A stretch of DNA of 64,000 nt from Pontivivens marinum (GTDB lineage: Bacteria > Pseudomonadota > Alphaproteobacteria > Rhodobacterales > Rhodobacteraceae): positions 248,001-312,000 of the forward strand of contig NZ_OCTN01000001.1 in assembly GCF_900231835.1 (NCBI RefSeq). Reading direction: 5' to 3'. Positions 1-8,590 of this stretch are shown here, piece by piece (position 1 is the first letter of the stretch; every line of letters starts with the position of its first letter). The notes beneath the pieces were generated by a model, which did not search any database, was not told where the DNA came from, and saw only the letters and a program-made list of their open reading frames with translations. The position numbers were made by a program, and so were the translations under genes.

Positions 1-1041
1 CCCGAAACCCATGTGGGAACCAACTACGAGCAGCTCATCGCCTTTGGTGTGGATCAACGATTACGGGATATCCGCACCAATTTTGTACCGGTTGCCGCCC
101 AGCGTTGCCCCACTGCTGTGGTCATGACCGATGAGGATTTGCTGGTCGCAGATCACATCATGCAAAATGCACGCCGCGAATATGACCGCCCCACATGGCC
201 AATCTATTTTGCGTTAGACGACGCGAACCGCGAGGCACGCTTTTTCTCATATGAGACCGCGTGGCGATATGATTACGACCTGCGCACTACGCCAAAGGCC
301 GAATATCCGACCGATCTAGATATCGGAATGACTGTATCCGGATTGCAGCCCGATGCTGAGTGGCTGGTTTCGGTCACGTTGAATGATCAATCAATTTTTG
401 CAGAGCGTTTCTCGGGTGACACATTGGAGATCGAGCGAAGTATTGCTCTGCCGCAATCAATGCACCAATTCTCGAACAACATCGAAATCAGGCTCATCAG
501 CTCGGATATTGATCAGGACGGTATCTGTGTTGGCGGTTCAACCATCATGGCGCAACTACATGCATCCACCGCGCTGCAAGGGGGGGTACCTGCACCCAAC
601 GCAATCATCGGTAACTTCATCAATGCATTGACCGGTGTAATCCAGCTAGATGTCTCGAACGACCTGAATGCAGCGGAGGCCTCTAGCACCGTGGAATTTC
701 TGGCCGATACGTTTGGTGAGCGCACACAGTGGACTGCGACCAACACACCGGACCTAACTGGTGCATTCGTGCATATCGTTACCCGGCGCGAGCTAGAGCA
801 GCGCGTTTCAGAAATGACTGCAATACATCCCGATCACAATTTCCGACTGGTCTGGCCCAGCCAGTCGGCACCGGGCGAACTGCCCTATAATCAGGTCGCC
901 ATGAATGCCCTGTCGGTTTCCGATTTTCTATTGAACGAGGGACCACGCATTATCGCCATTGTCGCCATCCCTGAACTGGTTGTACCGGCACAGTGGCCCA
1001 CCCCCCTGATACAGCCACCAATATCGGTGCAGGAGGAGTAA
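1..1041 (+). CDS. BcsB-like periplasmic polysaccharide synthase subunit, 3' part (partial)
   Basis: The reading frame is open from the first base, so the gene starts upstream of the window; a GTG at 13 is probably internal. The visible 347 residues show alternating beta-strand-rich segments and no clear membrane helix. Layout and texture resemble the carbohydrate-binding and ferredoxin-like repeats of BcsB, the periplasmic partner of cellulose-type synthases, but I see no diagnostic motif. The stop codon is immediately followed by the GTG start of a processive family 2 glycosyltransferase, which supports a role in making or guiding an extracellular polysaccharide. Classical BcsB ends in a membrane anchor; this protein ends in a Pro-rich hydrophilic tail, so it may be a divergent member or a different periplasmic partner. 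Confidence 0.45.
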   Translation, partial: PETHVGTNYEQLIAFGVDQRLRDIRTNFVPVAAQRCPTAVVMTDEDLLVADHIMQNARREYDRPTWPIYFALDDANREARFFSYETAWRYDYDLRTTPKAEYPTDLDIGMTVSGLQPDAEWLVSVTLNDQSIFAERFSGDTLEIERSIALPQSMHQFSNNIEIRLISSDIDQDGICVGGSTIMAQLHASTALQGGVPAPNAIIGNFINALTGVIQLDVSNDLNAAEASSTVEFLADTFGERTQWTATNTPDLTGAFVHIVTRRELEQRVSEMTAIHPDHNFRLVWPSQSAPGELPYNQVAMNALSVSDFLLNEGPRIIAIVAIPELVVPAQWPTPLIQPPISVQEE

Positions 1042-2925
1042 GTGGACCCGATCCAACCGATTGAGGGGAATGCGCCTACGGCCTTTGCATCCGTTGACTC
1101 GATGCCCAAGGGGCTCTCCCACCCTGTTCCACTGTGGTATGTTCCTGCATTGCTGCTGGTTTTCTCAGCTATCAGCGTTGCGATGCTGCTGGCCGTCACC
1201 ATTCTGCCAGCAATGCGGGAGCTGTTTCCATCAGGGGATTTGGTGATCGGCTACTATGACGGAACCCATAGTATTTCCGTACGCGTCTTCATCCTGTCCT
1301 TCTTCGCGGCCTATGCAGTTTTTTGCCACGCAAACCCGTGGAAAAAGCTTCTCATGGGGCTGGATCTATACCTGACATTCGCCCTGATCTGCCTTGCTAT
1401 CGATCTGGCCAGCATGGCGGCCTATAAGACCTTCGCCATTTCATTCCCGCTATCTGTTATCGAAATTCTATCGGGGATCATGGGATTCGGTGTCTTCTCG
1501 ATCAAGTTGCTGGAACGTGGCCGCATGCCGCCCAGTGTTCCAATGACCATTGATAATAGCCGTAACATTGAAACGCTCACCCGTGCCTCACTGGTCGCAC
1601 TATTGAGCGCGGGTGTGGCGATCTATGTCACCAACATGGATGCCACGACCGTGCACTGGCTGCGAGCGCATGCGCTAATGGGGGGCATCGGGCCGGGCGT
1701 TTTTCTGTTCATTCCGGCCTTTTTCCTGGTGCTGTACCTAGGTGGCCTGCTGGATCAGATGATGTTCCGGTCCAAGACCTATCACCCCGACATTAGCGTC
1801 ATTGTCCCCGCCCATAACGAGAGCCATATCGTACGCCGCACATTGGAGGGCATCGACGGTGCCGCCGCTGTTTATCAGGGGCAGGTTACGGTTCTGTTCG
1901 TCGACAATGCATCAAGCGACAATACATACGAGGCTGCCGTGGCCGTCGCTGCGGAACTGACGAACGCCCATGTTACCGTTTTGCAGGAACCCCGCCCCGG
2001 TAAGGCGAATGCGCTGAACCTGGCGCTCGCCAATGTGCGGACAGATTACTTCGTACGGATTGATGCTGATACCGTGGTCCGTCCCAATGCGTTTGCGCGG
2101 GCTATGACCTATTTCAAATCAGCCTCGGTTGGCGTCGTCGGTGGATTGCCCCTGCCCCCCGGTGACGGGCCCTTTGATCACGCCCGCTATGTTGAATCCG
2201 TGGTAAAGCACGGCATGTATTCGGTCAGCCTAGCCGCGATTAACGGGCTGGTCGGCGTGCCCGGCATGTTCGTGATTTTCCGAACCGAGCTGCCGCGCAA
2301 GCTGGGCGGTTTTGTGGGCGGCATGAATGGTGAGGATACCGATATGTCGCTGCGCATCGGCGAGCTGGGCTATCGTCTGATTATCGATCCCGAGGTGCGC
2401 TATATATCCGAGGTGCCGCACAGCTACGCCCATATGCGTGAACAACGCCTGCGCTGGTTCAGGTCCGTCTACCACGTCACAGCACGCTGTCGGACCGTGG
2501 TATTTTCAAGCAAGATCACATTTCGGGGCAAGGTGATCCTACCCTACATGCTGGTCAACTCCGCGCGCAGATCCATGATGGTTCCGTTGATCCTGTTTGG
2601 CATGATCGAGTATTTCGGGAATTTCAAACCGATAGAGGTCTTGCAATGGCAAGCGGTGTTGGCTGTTGTGCTTGGCGCGCCGCTGCTGGCCTCAATCACT
2701 GCGCTCGTTCTCAACGGGTATTTCTGGCAAATATTGTACCTGCCCGAATACATGCTGTTCCGGATGCTGCGATCCTATTTCACGCTGGAGTCGATGCTGA
2801 CAATCAACCAGCGTCTGAAAACAGAATCACTATACCGCGATACGAATATTGATCGTCCGGACGTGAATGTTGCTGCATTCCCTAGGAAAAAAAGAAGTTG
2901 GCGAAGCAGAATTAGCAATCGCTAA
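1042..2925 (+). CDS. Membrane-bound processive glycosyltransferase, family 2 (exopolysaccharide synthase)
   Basis: A 627-residue inner-membrane protein. About six hydrophobic segments fill residues 30-245, a GT-A catalytic domain spans about 250-480, and further hydrophobic segments follow at about 500-575. Catalytic signatures are visible: VIVPAHNES at the nucleotide-sugar site, DNASSDNT, the metal-binding DAD, the EDTD acid and the QRLRW (QxxRW) motif typical of processive synthases such as cellulose, PNAG and hyaluronan synthases. It starts with GTG directly after the upstream stop, with GGAGGAG just before it, so the two genes are co-translated. No PilZ domain is seen, so direct c-di-GMP control as in BcsA is not supported. 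The polymer made is unknown. Confidence 0.85.
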   Translation: MDPIQPIEGNAPTAFASVDSMPKGLSHPVPLWYVPALLLVFSAISVAMLLAVTILPAMRELFPSGDLVIGYYDGTHSISVRVFILSFFAAYAVFCHANPWKKLLMGLDLYLTFALICLAIDLASMAAYKTFAISFPLSVIEILSGIMGFGVFSIKLLERGRMPPSVPMTIDNSRNIETLTRASLVALLSAGVAIYVTNMDATTVHWLRAHALMGGIGPGVFLFIPAFFLVLYLGGLLDQMMFRSKTYHPDISVIVPAHNESHIVRRTLEGIDGAAAVYQGQVTVLFVDNASSDNTYEAAVAVAAELTNAHVTVLQEPRPGKANALNLALANVRTDYFVRIDADTVVRPNAFARAMTYFKSASVGVVGGLPLPPGDGPFDHARYVESVVKHGMYSVSLAAINGLVGVPGMFVIFRTELPRKLGGFVGGMNGEDTDMSLRIGELGYRLIIDPEVRYISEVPHSYAHMREQRLRWFRSVYHVTARCRTVVFSSKITFRGKVILPYMLVNSARRSMMVPLILFGMIEYFGNFKPIEVLQWQAVLAVVLGAPLLASITALVLNGYFWQILYLPEYMLFRMLRSYFTLESMLTINQRLKTESLYRDTNIDRPDVNVAAFPRKKRSWRSRISNR

Positions 2926-2949
2926 GGCACTATCACATCTAGGGTAAAA

Positions 2950-3024
2950 TGGTGCCCGGGGGCGGATTTGAACCACCGACACGCGGATTTTCAATCCGCT
3001 GCTCTACCCCTGAGCTACCCGGGC
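2950..3024 (-). tRNA. tRNA-Phe (GAA)
   Basis: The reverse strand folds as a full cloverleaf: acceptor stem GCCCGGG/CCCGGGC, anticodon stem GCGGA/TCCGC around loop TTGAAAA (anticodon GAA), T-arm with GGTTCAAATCC, discriminator A and an encoded CCA (2950-2952). It lies just downstream of yacG on the same strand. Confidence 0.96.
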
Positions 3025-3079
3025 ATCGGGTGAGGTTTCCCTCGGGTGCGCTGGGTTTAGAACAGGTCCAGCGGGGTGT

Positions 3080-3101
3080 CCAGAGCCTTTTTGGGCTCTG
3101 G
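3080..3101 (-). terminator. Hairpin between yacG and tRNA-Phe
   Basis: Perfect 8-bp stem CCAGAGCC/GGCTCTGG with a 6-base loop, placed 6 bases after the yacG stop. There is no T-run after it on the minus strand, so it may stabilise or help end the yacG message rather than act as a strong intrinsic terminator. Confidence 0.45.
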
Positions 3102-3106
3102 AATCA

Positions 3107-3286
3107 TTAAACGTCATCGCCGCGAAAAATTGGCACCGGCGGGGGTGCATCATGGGTATCCGAGCCCTCATCCGGAATGGAATAGCTGCCATCCAGCCAA
3201 CGGGCCAGATCGACATCCGCGCAGCGCTTTGAACAGAATGGGCGGTATTTTTCGTCCCTTTCACGATCACAGATGGCGCATTTCAT
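3107..3286 (-). CDS. yacG: YacG family zinc protein, DNA gyrase inhibitor
   Basis: This 59-residue gene begins MKCAICDRER and carries a CxxC/CxxxC zinc site (Cys3, Cys6, Cys18, Cys22) followed by ARWLDGSYSIP, the hallmark of YacG. Known family members bind a zinc ion and inhibit DNA gyrase by contacting GyrB. The ATG overlaps the rng stop in an ATGA, so it is translationally coupled to the RNase gene. The C-terminal 25 residues are acidic and Pro-rich, as is usual in this family. Confidence 0.92.
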   Translation of the reverse strand: MKCAICDRERDEKYRPFCSKRCADVDLARWLDGSYSIPDEGSDTHDAPPPVPIFRGDDV

Positions 3287-4326
3287 CCAAGCACCTCACG
3301 AAGGGGCATCCGTTCGCGTTTGCGCAGGAATTCCAAGTGGCCCAGCGGGGTCCAACCGACCAGCTGGGTGTCCACCGTGTCACGCTTGAACGCACGTCGT
3401 GCGGCGGCCTCGACATCAAGGCGCTGTTTTTTCGAGATCGGGGCGCAATCGACCACGATCTGCCCGCCTAGACCGCGCAGGCGCAGCGCACGAGGCAATG
3501 CCTCAACCGCTGCGATATTTGCCTTTAGGCCCGCAGCAGGCGACGTATCGCCGCCCGTGTTCACGTCGATGGCAACCAATGCGGAGGTTGGCTCAACCGC
3601 CATCCATGCCGCACCGCCCAGATTGACGCGAATCGAGCGCAATTCGTGCAGCACATCCGACACGCCGTGATCGTCAAAGGCGGCTTCACCCTCGGCCACC
3701 ATTTCCGGCTCAGGCCAATCGCGCCAAGCGCGGGTCGCAACATCGGGGGCATCGACCAGCAGTTCCGGCCCCTTTCCGTCATCGGCCAGCACAGCTTCCG
3801 CCAATTGGCGCATATCCTCGATATCCGCAGCGACATCCTCATCCGATGCACCCTCGCTGGCGGTGCGCAGCACAAGCCCGAGGCCCTCTGCGCCGTCCAT
3901 CCCCTCACGCGCCAGCAATTCAAGCCGGTCGCGCGCCTCCTCATCCCGAATAGAGCGGGCCACGTTCAGGCCCGGCGCACCGGGGGTCACGATGGCGTAA
4001 CGCGATTTGAAGGTCAGGCGCAGGGTCACAGGCGTCGCCTTACCCGGCTCCGCATGGGTGGAAACCTGAACCAGAATCGACATGCCGGGGGAGATCCCCT
4101 TCGGTTCCCGCAACCAGCCCCTTTGCCCGTCAGGCAGGCGCACAATCGCGGCGCCCTGCCCCTTTAGCGGACGCTCCATCACGCCGCGACAGATCGCACC
4201 GGGTTGCAGGCCTGCATCCTCGGCCGGATCGACCATCAGGTCCTCCAGCCGTCCATCCTCGATCAGTGCGGCCATATTGCCCGCCCCGTCGCTGCGGGGT
4301 TGGATGGCGATGATGCGGCCCTTCAT
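3283..4326 (-). CDS. rng: Ribonuclease E/G family protein
   Basis: A 347-residue short-form member of the RNase E/G family. The catalytic core motifs are present: SALVAIDVNTGG and GGQIVVDCAP supply the two metal-binding aspartates, followed by SKKQR. It lacks the long scaffold tail of RNase E and is shorter than E. coli RNase G (about 490), so it corresponds to the compact alphaproteobacterial form. It sits in the operon infA-maf-rng-yacG, overlapping maf and yacG by ATGA at both ends. Expected role: endonucleolytic processing of rRNA and mRNA in the cytoplasm. Confidence 0.9.
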   Translation of the reverse strand: MKGRIIAIQPRSDGAGNMAALIEDGRLEDLMVDPAEDAGLQPGAICRGVMERPLKGQGAAIVRLPDGQRGWLREPKGISPGMSILVQVSTHAEPGKATPVTLRLTFKSRYAIVTPGAPGLNVARSIRDEEARDRLELLAREGMDGAEGLGLVLRTASEGASDEDVAADIEDMRQLAEAVLADDGKGPELLVDAPDVATRAWRDWPEPEMVAEGEAAFDDHGVSDVLHELRSIRVNLGGAAWMAVEPTSALVAIDVNTGGDTSPAAGLKANIAAVEALPRALRLRGLGGQIVVDCAPISKKQRLDVEAAARRAFKRDTVDTQLVGWTPLGHLEFLRKRERMPLREVLG

Positions 4327-4922
4327 GCGGCTACTCCGGCATAGGTCAGCGGATATCCCGCCGCGTTGAGCAGACCGGCCACCTCCGTCAGGGGAAGGCC
4401 GACAACATTCGTATAACTACCGGAAATCCATGGCACAAAGGCAGCACCGATCCCCTGAATAGCGTAACCGCCCGCCTTGCCCTGCCACTCACCACTATCG
4501 AGGTAAGCGTTCAGTTCGGCGGCGGACAGGCGTTTGAGCTTCACGGCGGTTTCAACCGTTTTCGCCGACACAAAACCATCGGCGCGGCGCAGGGCGATGC
4601 CCGTCGTCACGCGGTGGCGACGTCCGCCCAGCAGGGTCAGAAACTTCTCGGCCTCGGCCGCATCAACGGGTTTGCCCATGATCCGGCGTCCAGCAGATAC
4701 AACCGTATCCGCAGCCAGCACCAATCCGGGCACGTCAACAGCCGCCGCCTTTTCCTGCGCCAAACGCAGGGCATAGGGGCGCGGCAGCTCACCTGTCAGG
4801 GGGCTTTCGTCAATATCAGCGGGTATGATCGCGTCAGGTGTGACGCCGATCTGTGCCAGCAGCTCCCGCCTGCGCGGGGAGGCCGACGCCAATGTCAGGC
4901 GCGGCGCTGCGGGGGGGCGCAT
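4323..4922 (-). CDS. maf: Maf family nucleoside triphosphate pyrophosphatase
   Basis: The 199-residue protein opens with the Maf signature LASASPRRRELL and has the conserved LAADTVV catalytic aspartate segment at about residue 70. Maf proteins hydrolyse dTTP/UTP or modified nucleotides such as m7GTP to the monophosphate; which substrate applies here cannot be told. It follows infA after 13 bases and overlaps rng by 4 bases. Confidence 0.93.
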   Translation of the reverse strand: MRPPAAPRLTLASASPRRRELLAQIGVTPDAIIPADIDESPLTGELPRPYALRLAQEKAAAVDVPGLVLAADTVVSAGRRIMGKPVDAAEAEKFLTLLGGRRHRVTTGIALRRADGFVSAKTVETAVKLKRLSAAELNAYLDSGEWQGKAGGYAIQGIGAAFVPWISGSYTNVVGLPLTEVAGLLNAAGYPLTYAGVAA

Positions 4923-4935
4923 TTCTGCGGCCCCA

Positions 4936-5154
4936 TCACTTGAAGCGGTAATTGATCCGACCCTTGGTCAGGTCATAGGGGGTCATTTCGACCTGAACCT
5001 TATCACCCGCCAGCACGCGGATGCGGTTCTTGCGCATCTTACCTGCGGTATGCGCGATGATCTCATGGTCATTTTCGAGCTTCACCCGAAACGTCGCGTT
5101 CGGCAAAAGTTCGATCACGACCCCGGGAAATTCAAGCAGCTCTTCTTTAGCCAT
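4936..5154 (-). CDS. infA: Translation initiation factor IF-1
   Basis: A 72-residue S1/OB-fold protein, exactly the usual IF-1 length, beginning [11 protein letters not shown] and ending KGRINYRFK. An in-frame upstream extension exists but has no family resemblance, so the MAKEE start is chosen. IF-1 binds the ribosomal A site during initiation. It is the first gene of the infA-maf-rng-yacG group. Confidence 0.98.
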   Translation of the reverse strand: MAKEELLEFPGVVIELLPNATFRVKLENDHEIIAHTAGKMRKNRIRVLAGDKVQVEMTPYDLTKGRINYRFK

Positions 5155-5180
5155 GCTTACTCCAGCGTAGTTAATCACAA

Positions 5181-5196
5181 ACAGGCGGTTGCCTGT
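5181..5196 (-). terminator. Small hairpin between the LysE-type gene and infA
   Basis: Perfect 6-bp stem ACAGGC/GCCTGT with loop AACC on the minus strand, followed by TTTGTGATT. It lies 42 bases after the LysE-type stop and upstream of infA, so it could separate the two units. The T tract is interrupted, so strength is doubtful. Confidence 0.4.
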
Positions 5197-5237
5197 GCGA
5201 GGCCGGATATGGGCCTTAAATGCGGGGAAATCAAGCC

Positions 5238-5852
5238 CTACGCCACGCGTCGTGTCAGTGCTGTGACCAATCCGGCCAAGATTAGAAAGCTGCCACCGAC
5301 CCGTCCGATCATCCGTTGCGCCCGAATTGAGGTCAATCGATCCCGCATTGTTCCCGCTGCCAGCGCCCAAAGCAGCGCATTTAGGGACCCCAACGCAACA
5401 AAAGTCGCAATCAGGATTGAGGTTTGGGGCAATAACGGCGCGGACGTATTTATAAATTGGGGAACGAAGGCGATGAAAAACACGATCCCCTTGGGGTTCA
5501 GCACGGTCACGGTAAAACTGTCGCGAAACAATCGCCGCCCCGTTGCGGGCTTTGCCTCAAGCGTTTTTGGCGTGCTACGCCACAGCCCGTATCCCAGCCA
5601 GATCAGATAGACCGCGCCGGCCAGTTTCAGCACAGTGAATGCCGTCGCTGATGCCGCCAGCACCGCCCCCGCCCCTGCGAGCGAGATGACCATCGCCACC
5701 AAATCCCCCAGCGCCACACCGGGCACCGTGGCCCAAGCGGATCGCCGCCCCTGCCCCAAGGCGAAGCTGACCACCAACATCACCGTAGGACCGGGAATCG
5801 CCACCAGAACGGCGGATGCGATCGCAAATGCCAGCCAAGTTTCAAACAACAT
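5238..5852 (-). CDS. LysE family translocator (amino acid exporter)
   Basis: A 204-residue inner-membrane protein with about six hydrophobic segments. The start at MLFETWLAF is chosen over an upstream extension that would overlap the preceding gene. The early motif [20 protein letters not shown] is the LysE/RhtB family signature. Members export amino acids such as lysine, homoserine or threonine by proton antiport; the substrate here is unknown. It lies 4 bases after the DUF1428 gene and is probably co-transcribed with it. The pair interrupts the otherwise typical phosphatase-infA order. Confidence 0.88.
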   Translation of the reverse strand: MLFETWLAFAIASAVLVAIPGPTVMLVVSFALGQGRRSAWATVPGVALGDLVAMVISLAGAGAVLAASATAFTVLKLAGAVYLIWLGYGLWRSTPKTLEAKPATGRRLFRDSFTVTVLNPKGIVFFIAFVPQFINTSAPLLPQTSILIATFVALGSLNALLWALAAGTMRDRLTSIRAQRMIGRVGGSFLILAGLVTALTRRVA

Positions 5853-5856
5853 CTGC

Positions 5857-6207
5857 TTAAGCCCCCTCGAAAAACGGTTTGAACCCGCCCCATAACATGC
5901 GGCTGCCATCAAAGGGCATTTCCATATCGGCCATTTCAGGATCGTTCATCATCGCCTCGAACGCCGACTGATAGGTCGCGGCATCGGGCCAGATGATCCA
6001 TGAGAAAACCACCGCCTCGCCCTCCTCCAGTTTTACCGCCATCGGGAAGGACGTGACCTCACCATCGGCCACATCATCCTGCCAGCATTCGGTGGTTGAA
6101 ATCGCCCCTAGGGATTTGAAATAGGGCCACATTTCCTGCGCCATTGCGCGGTATTCTTCCTTACGCTCCACCGGAACGGCGACGAGAAATCCTTGAACAT
6201 AGCTCAT
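5857..6207 (-). CDS. DUF1428 (YbaA-like) family protein
   Basis: A 116-residue soluble protein matching the DUF1428 pattern: starts MSYVQGFLVAVP, central TECWQDDV, FSWIIWPDAATY, and a Met-rich MNDPEMADMEMPFDG segment near the end. The fold is of the dimeric alpha/beta-barrel (ferredoxin-like) type by family knowledge. No catalytic function is established. It has a good ribosome site (AGGAGG) upstream of ATG. Coupled to the downstream LysE-type exporter. Confidence 0.88.
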   Translation of the reverse strand: MSYVQGFLVAVPVERKEEYRAMAQEMWPYFKSLGAISTTECWQDDVADGEVTSFPMAVKLEEGEAVVFSWIIWPDAATYQSAFEAMMNDPEMADMEMPFDGSRMLWGGFKPFFEGA

Positions 6208-6261
6208 GATAACCTCCTGTTTCGGGGATCATGAAGCCAGAGGAACACGCGGCAAGCAACC

Positions 6262-6708
6262 TTAAGGTTCGCCGAAAGCATCCGTAATGCGGCTCAGTAT
6301 CTGGCCACGCGCATTGCGGTAATGCTCCAACCGCTCCTCACGCCCCTCGGCCAGGCCGGTGGGGTCCATGATTTGCCAGTAAACCACCTGCACCGCAGTG
6401 CTGCGCGTCAGCTCATGCGCGTGGCGCAGGCTGGCAGGGCTGAGCGCGACAATCATATCAAACGCGCCCAGATCATCGCCCCATTCCGCCATTTCCTCGA
6501 ACGAGCGGGAGCGGTGACGCGACAGCTCCACGCCAATTTCAGCACAGACCTGAATCGCGAAACCGTCGATTTCCTGATCGTGGCGCACGCCTGCGGATTG
6601 CACATAAATCGATGTGCCAAAGCGCTGTTTTAGCATCCCCTCAGCCATGGGAGAGCGGACGGCATTGTAGTCACAGCAGAAAAGAACGGATGTTGGACGC
6701 AGCGCCAT
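6262..6708 (-). CDS. Low-molecular-weight phosphatase family protein
   Basis: A 148-residue protein with the phosphate-binding loop CDYNAVRSP, giving Cys12-x5-Arg18-Ser19 of the low-molecular-weight protein tyrosine phosphatase/arsenate reductase fold. An ASP-Pro (MDPTG) around residue 118 could be the general acid. The ATG overlaps the UPF0262 stop by one base (TGATG). Physiological substrate is unknown; a tyrosine phosphatase or arsenate reductase role cannot be distinguished. The loop differs from the usual CxGNxCRS, so activity is not assured. Confidence 0.85.
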   Translation of the reverse strand: MALRPTSVLFCCDYNAVRSPMAEGMLKQRFGTSIYVQSAGVRHDQEIDGFAIQVCAEIGVELSRHRSRSFEEMAEWGDDLGAFDMIVALSPASLRHAHELTRSTAVQVVYWQIMDPTGLAEGREERLEHYRNARGQILSRITDAFGEP

Positions 6709-7172
6709 CAACCCTTGAAATGCAGGACGCAGATCAGCGTGAACAGACGTCGTGCGGTTGCGTGATCGGTGACGACCTTGCCCTCCAACCGCTCCGCCAG
6801 AATACGGCTGCCCTCGTCATGGATGCCGCGACGCCCCATATCGATCGCCTCGATCTGGGCGGGGGGCAGACGTTTTACGGCCTCGAAATAGGCCTCGCAG
6901 ATTTGGAAGTAATCCTTGATCACCTGCCGGAACGGGCTGAGCGACAGGTGGAATGCGCCAACCGCGTCATCCCCCTCGGACCGCACATCAAAGACCAAGC
7001 GCCGGTCCTGAATCGACAGGAACAGGTGATACGGCCCATCAGGCGCGCCCACGGGGGAAAAGGCGTTTTCCTCCAGCAGATCGAACAGGGCGACCTTACG
7101 CTCCTGCTCTATTTCCGGCGTAGGTGGGGGCAGGCCTGCATCGTCCAGCTCGATTTTGGTCAGGCATCTCAT
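6708..7172 (-). CDS. UPF0262 family protein
   Basis: A 154-residue soluble protein of the alphaproteobacterial UPF0262 family, recognised by MRCLTKIELDD at the start and by RRGIHDEGSRIL followed by TARRLFTLICVLHF near the end. The start overlaps the hisD stop by ATGA; longer upstream starts would lie inside hisD. No biochemical function is known for the family. Its fixed place between hisD and the phosphatase gene suggests co-expression. Confidence 0.9.
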   Translation of the reverse strand: MRCLTKIELDDAGLPPPTPEIEQERKVALFDLLEENAFSPVGAPDGPYHLFLSIQDRRLVFDVRSEGDDAVGAFHLSLSPFRQVIKDYFQICEAYFEAVKRLPPAQIEAIDMGRRGIHDEGSRILAERLEGKVVTDHATARRLFTLICVLHFKG

Positions 7173-8470
7173 TTGTTCAACCTCTCCAAACGGGCGCGAA
7201 CGGACAGGCCGTGCGCCTCCAACCCCTCGGATATGGCGAGGGTTTCGGCCGCTGGGCCAATCGCGGCCAGTGCCTCGGGCGTCATACGGGCCAAGGTTGT
7301 ACGTTTCATAAAGTCGAGCACGGACAGGCCGGATGAGAACCGCGCCGACCGCGCCGTGGGCAGCACGTGGTTCGGGCCGCCGACATAATCGCCAATCGCC
7401 TCGGGCGTCCATGCGCCGATGAAGATCGCGCCGGCATGGCGAATCCGCTCGGAGACCCCCTGTGCATCGGCACAGGCCAGTTCCAGATGCTCCGGCGCGA
7501 CGCGGTCGGACAGGGCAATTGCCTCATCCAGATTGCGCACGGTGATGACAGCGCCGAAATCATCCCAGCTTTTGCCGGCAATCTTGCGCCGCTCCAGCGT
7601 TTCCAGACGTTTATTAACCGCAGCGGCGACCGCCTGACCGAAGTCATAATCGTCGGTAATCAGGATGGATTGCGCGCTTTCGTCATGCTCGGCTTGGCTC
7701 AACAGATCCACGGCGACCCAGTCGGGGTCATTATCCGCATCCGCGATAACCAGAATTTCCGAGGGGCCCGCGATCATATCAATGCCGACTTGGCCAAAGA
7801 CGCGCCGCTTTGCCGCCGCGACAAATGCATTGCCGGGGCCAGTGATTTTATCCACCGCCTGAACGGTTTCGGTGCCATAGGCCATTGCGGCCACGGCCTG
7901 TGCCCCGCCTAGGCGATAGACCGTTTCCACCCCAGACAGACGCGCCGCCAGCAGAACCAAGGGGTTTGCGATGCCATCGGGGGTTGGCGCACAGATGCAT
8001 AACCGCTCCACCCCTGCGACCTGCGCGGGGATTGCGTTCATCAGGACCGAGGATGGGTACGAGGCCAAGCCGCCCGGCACATACAGGCCCGCAGCGGAAA
8101 CCGCGCTCCACCGCCAGCCAAGCTCCGCACCGCTATCATCGACCCAGCGGGCATCATCGGGGCGTTGACGTTCGTGATAGGCGCGAATACGGGCTGCGGC
8201 CAGTTCCAGCGCCTCACGCTCAGCCGGCGGAACAGTTGCAATCGCAGCGTCGATCTCCTGCTCGGTAAAGGCGAGGGTTTCCGGCGTCAGCGTCAGGCGG
8301 TCAAAGCGGGCGGTATATTCGATCAGCGCGGCATCACCGCGTGCGCGCACATCCGCGATAATCGCAGCGACGGCGGCATCAACATCCGCATCGGATTCGC
8401 GCTTCATCCCTAGTAGCTCGGTGAAGGCCGTTTCGAAATCGGGATTGGTAGTAGACAGAAACTGGGGCAT
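7169..8470 (-). CDS. hisD: Histidinol dehydrogenase
   Basis: A 433-residue protein, the normal HisD length, starting MPQFLSTTNPDF; the longer upstream frame is not conserved. It contains AGLYVPGG, the IDMIAGPSE cofactor segment, LLSQAEHDESAQ and GPNHVLPT, all HisD hallmarks. The enzyme is a zinc-dependent NAD enzyme that oxidises L-histidinol to L-histidine in two steps. It heads the unit hisD-UPF0262-phosphatase. The other his genes are not in this window. Confidence 0.97.
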   Translation of the reverse strand: MPQFLSTTNPDFETAFTELLGMKRESDADVDAAVAAIIADVRARGDAALIEYTARFDRLTLTPETLAFTEQEIDAAIATVPPAEREALELAAARIRAYHERQRPDDARWVDDSGAELGWRWSAVSAAGLYVPGGLASYPSSVLMNAIPAQVAGVERLCICAPTPDGIANPLVLLAARLSGVETVYRLGGAQAVAAMAYGTETVQAVDKITGPGNAFVAAAKRRVFGQVGIDMIAGPSEILVIADADNDPDWVAVDLLSQAEHDESAQSILITDDYDFGQAVAAAVNKRLETLERRKIAGKSWDDFGAVITVRNLDEAIALSDRVAPEHLELACADAQGVSERIRHAGAIFIGAWTPEAIGDYVGGPNHVLPTARSARFSSGLSVLDFMKRTTLARMTPEALAAIGPAAETLAISEGLEAHGLSVRARLERLNK

Positions 8471-8548
8471 GGATCGCTCATCTAGTTGCATATCCGGCTT
8501 AGCCCGCAACGATTTGTATCTCAAGCCAACATTGCGCCGCAGCGCAGT

Positions 8549-8571
8549 CCCCGCCGGTGCAACCGGCGGGG
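8549..8571 (-). terminator. Strong hairpin between the DUF2948 gene and hisD
   Basis: Perfect 9-bp GC-rich stem CCCCGCCGG/CCGGCGGGG with a 5-base loop, 19 bases after the DUF2948 stop. No clear T-run follows on the minus strand. It most likely ends the murA-DUF2948 message or shields its 3' end, and marks the boundary before hisD. Confidence 0.55.
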
Positions 8572-8590
8572 ATTTCACCTATCAGATCGA

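Noticed and set aside
3000-3300. Overlapping frames in the yacG/tRNA-Phe area (3004-3270 minus, 3076-3471 plus)
   Set aside because: They cross the tRNA or the real yacG and rng frames and have no family pattern.
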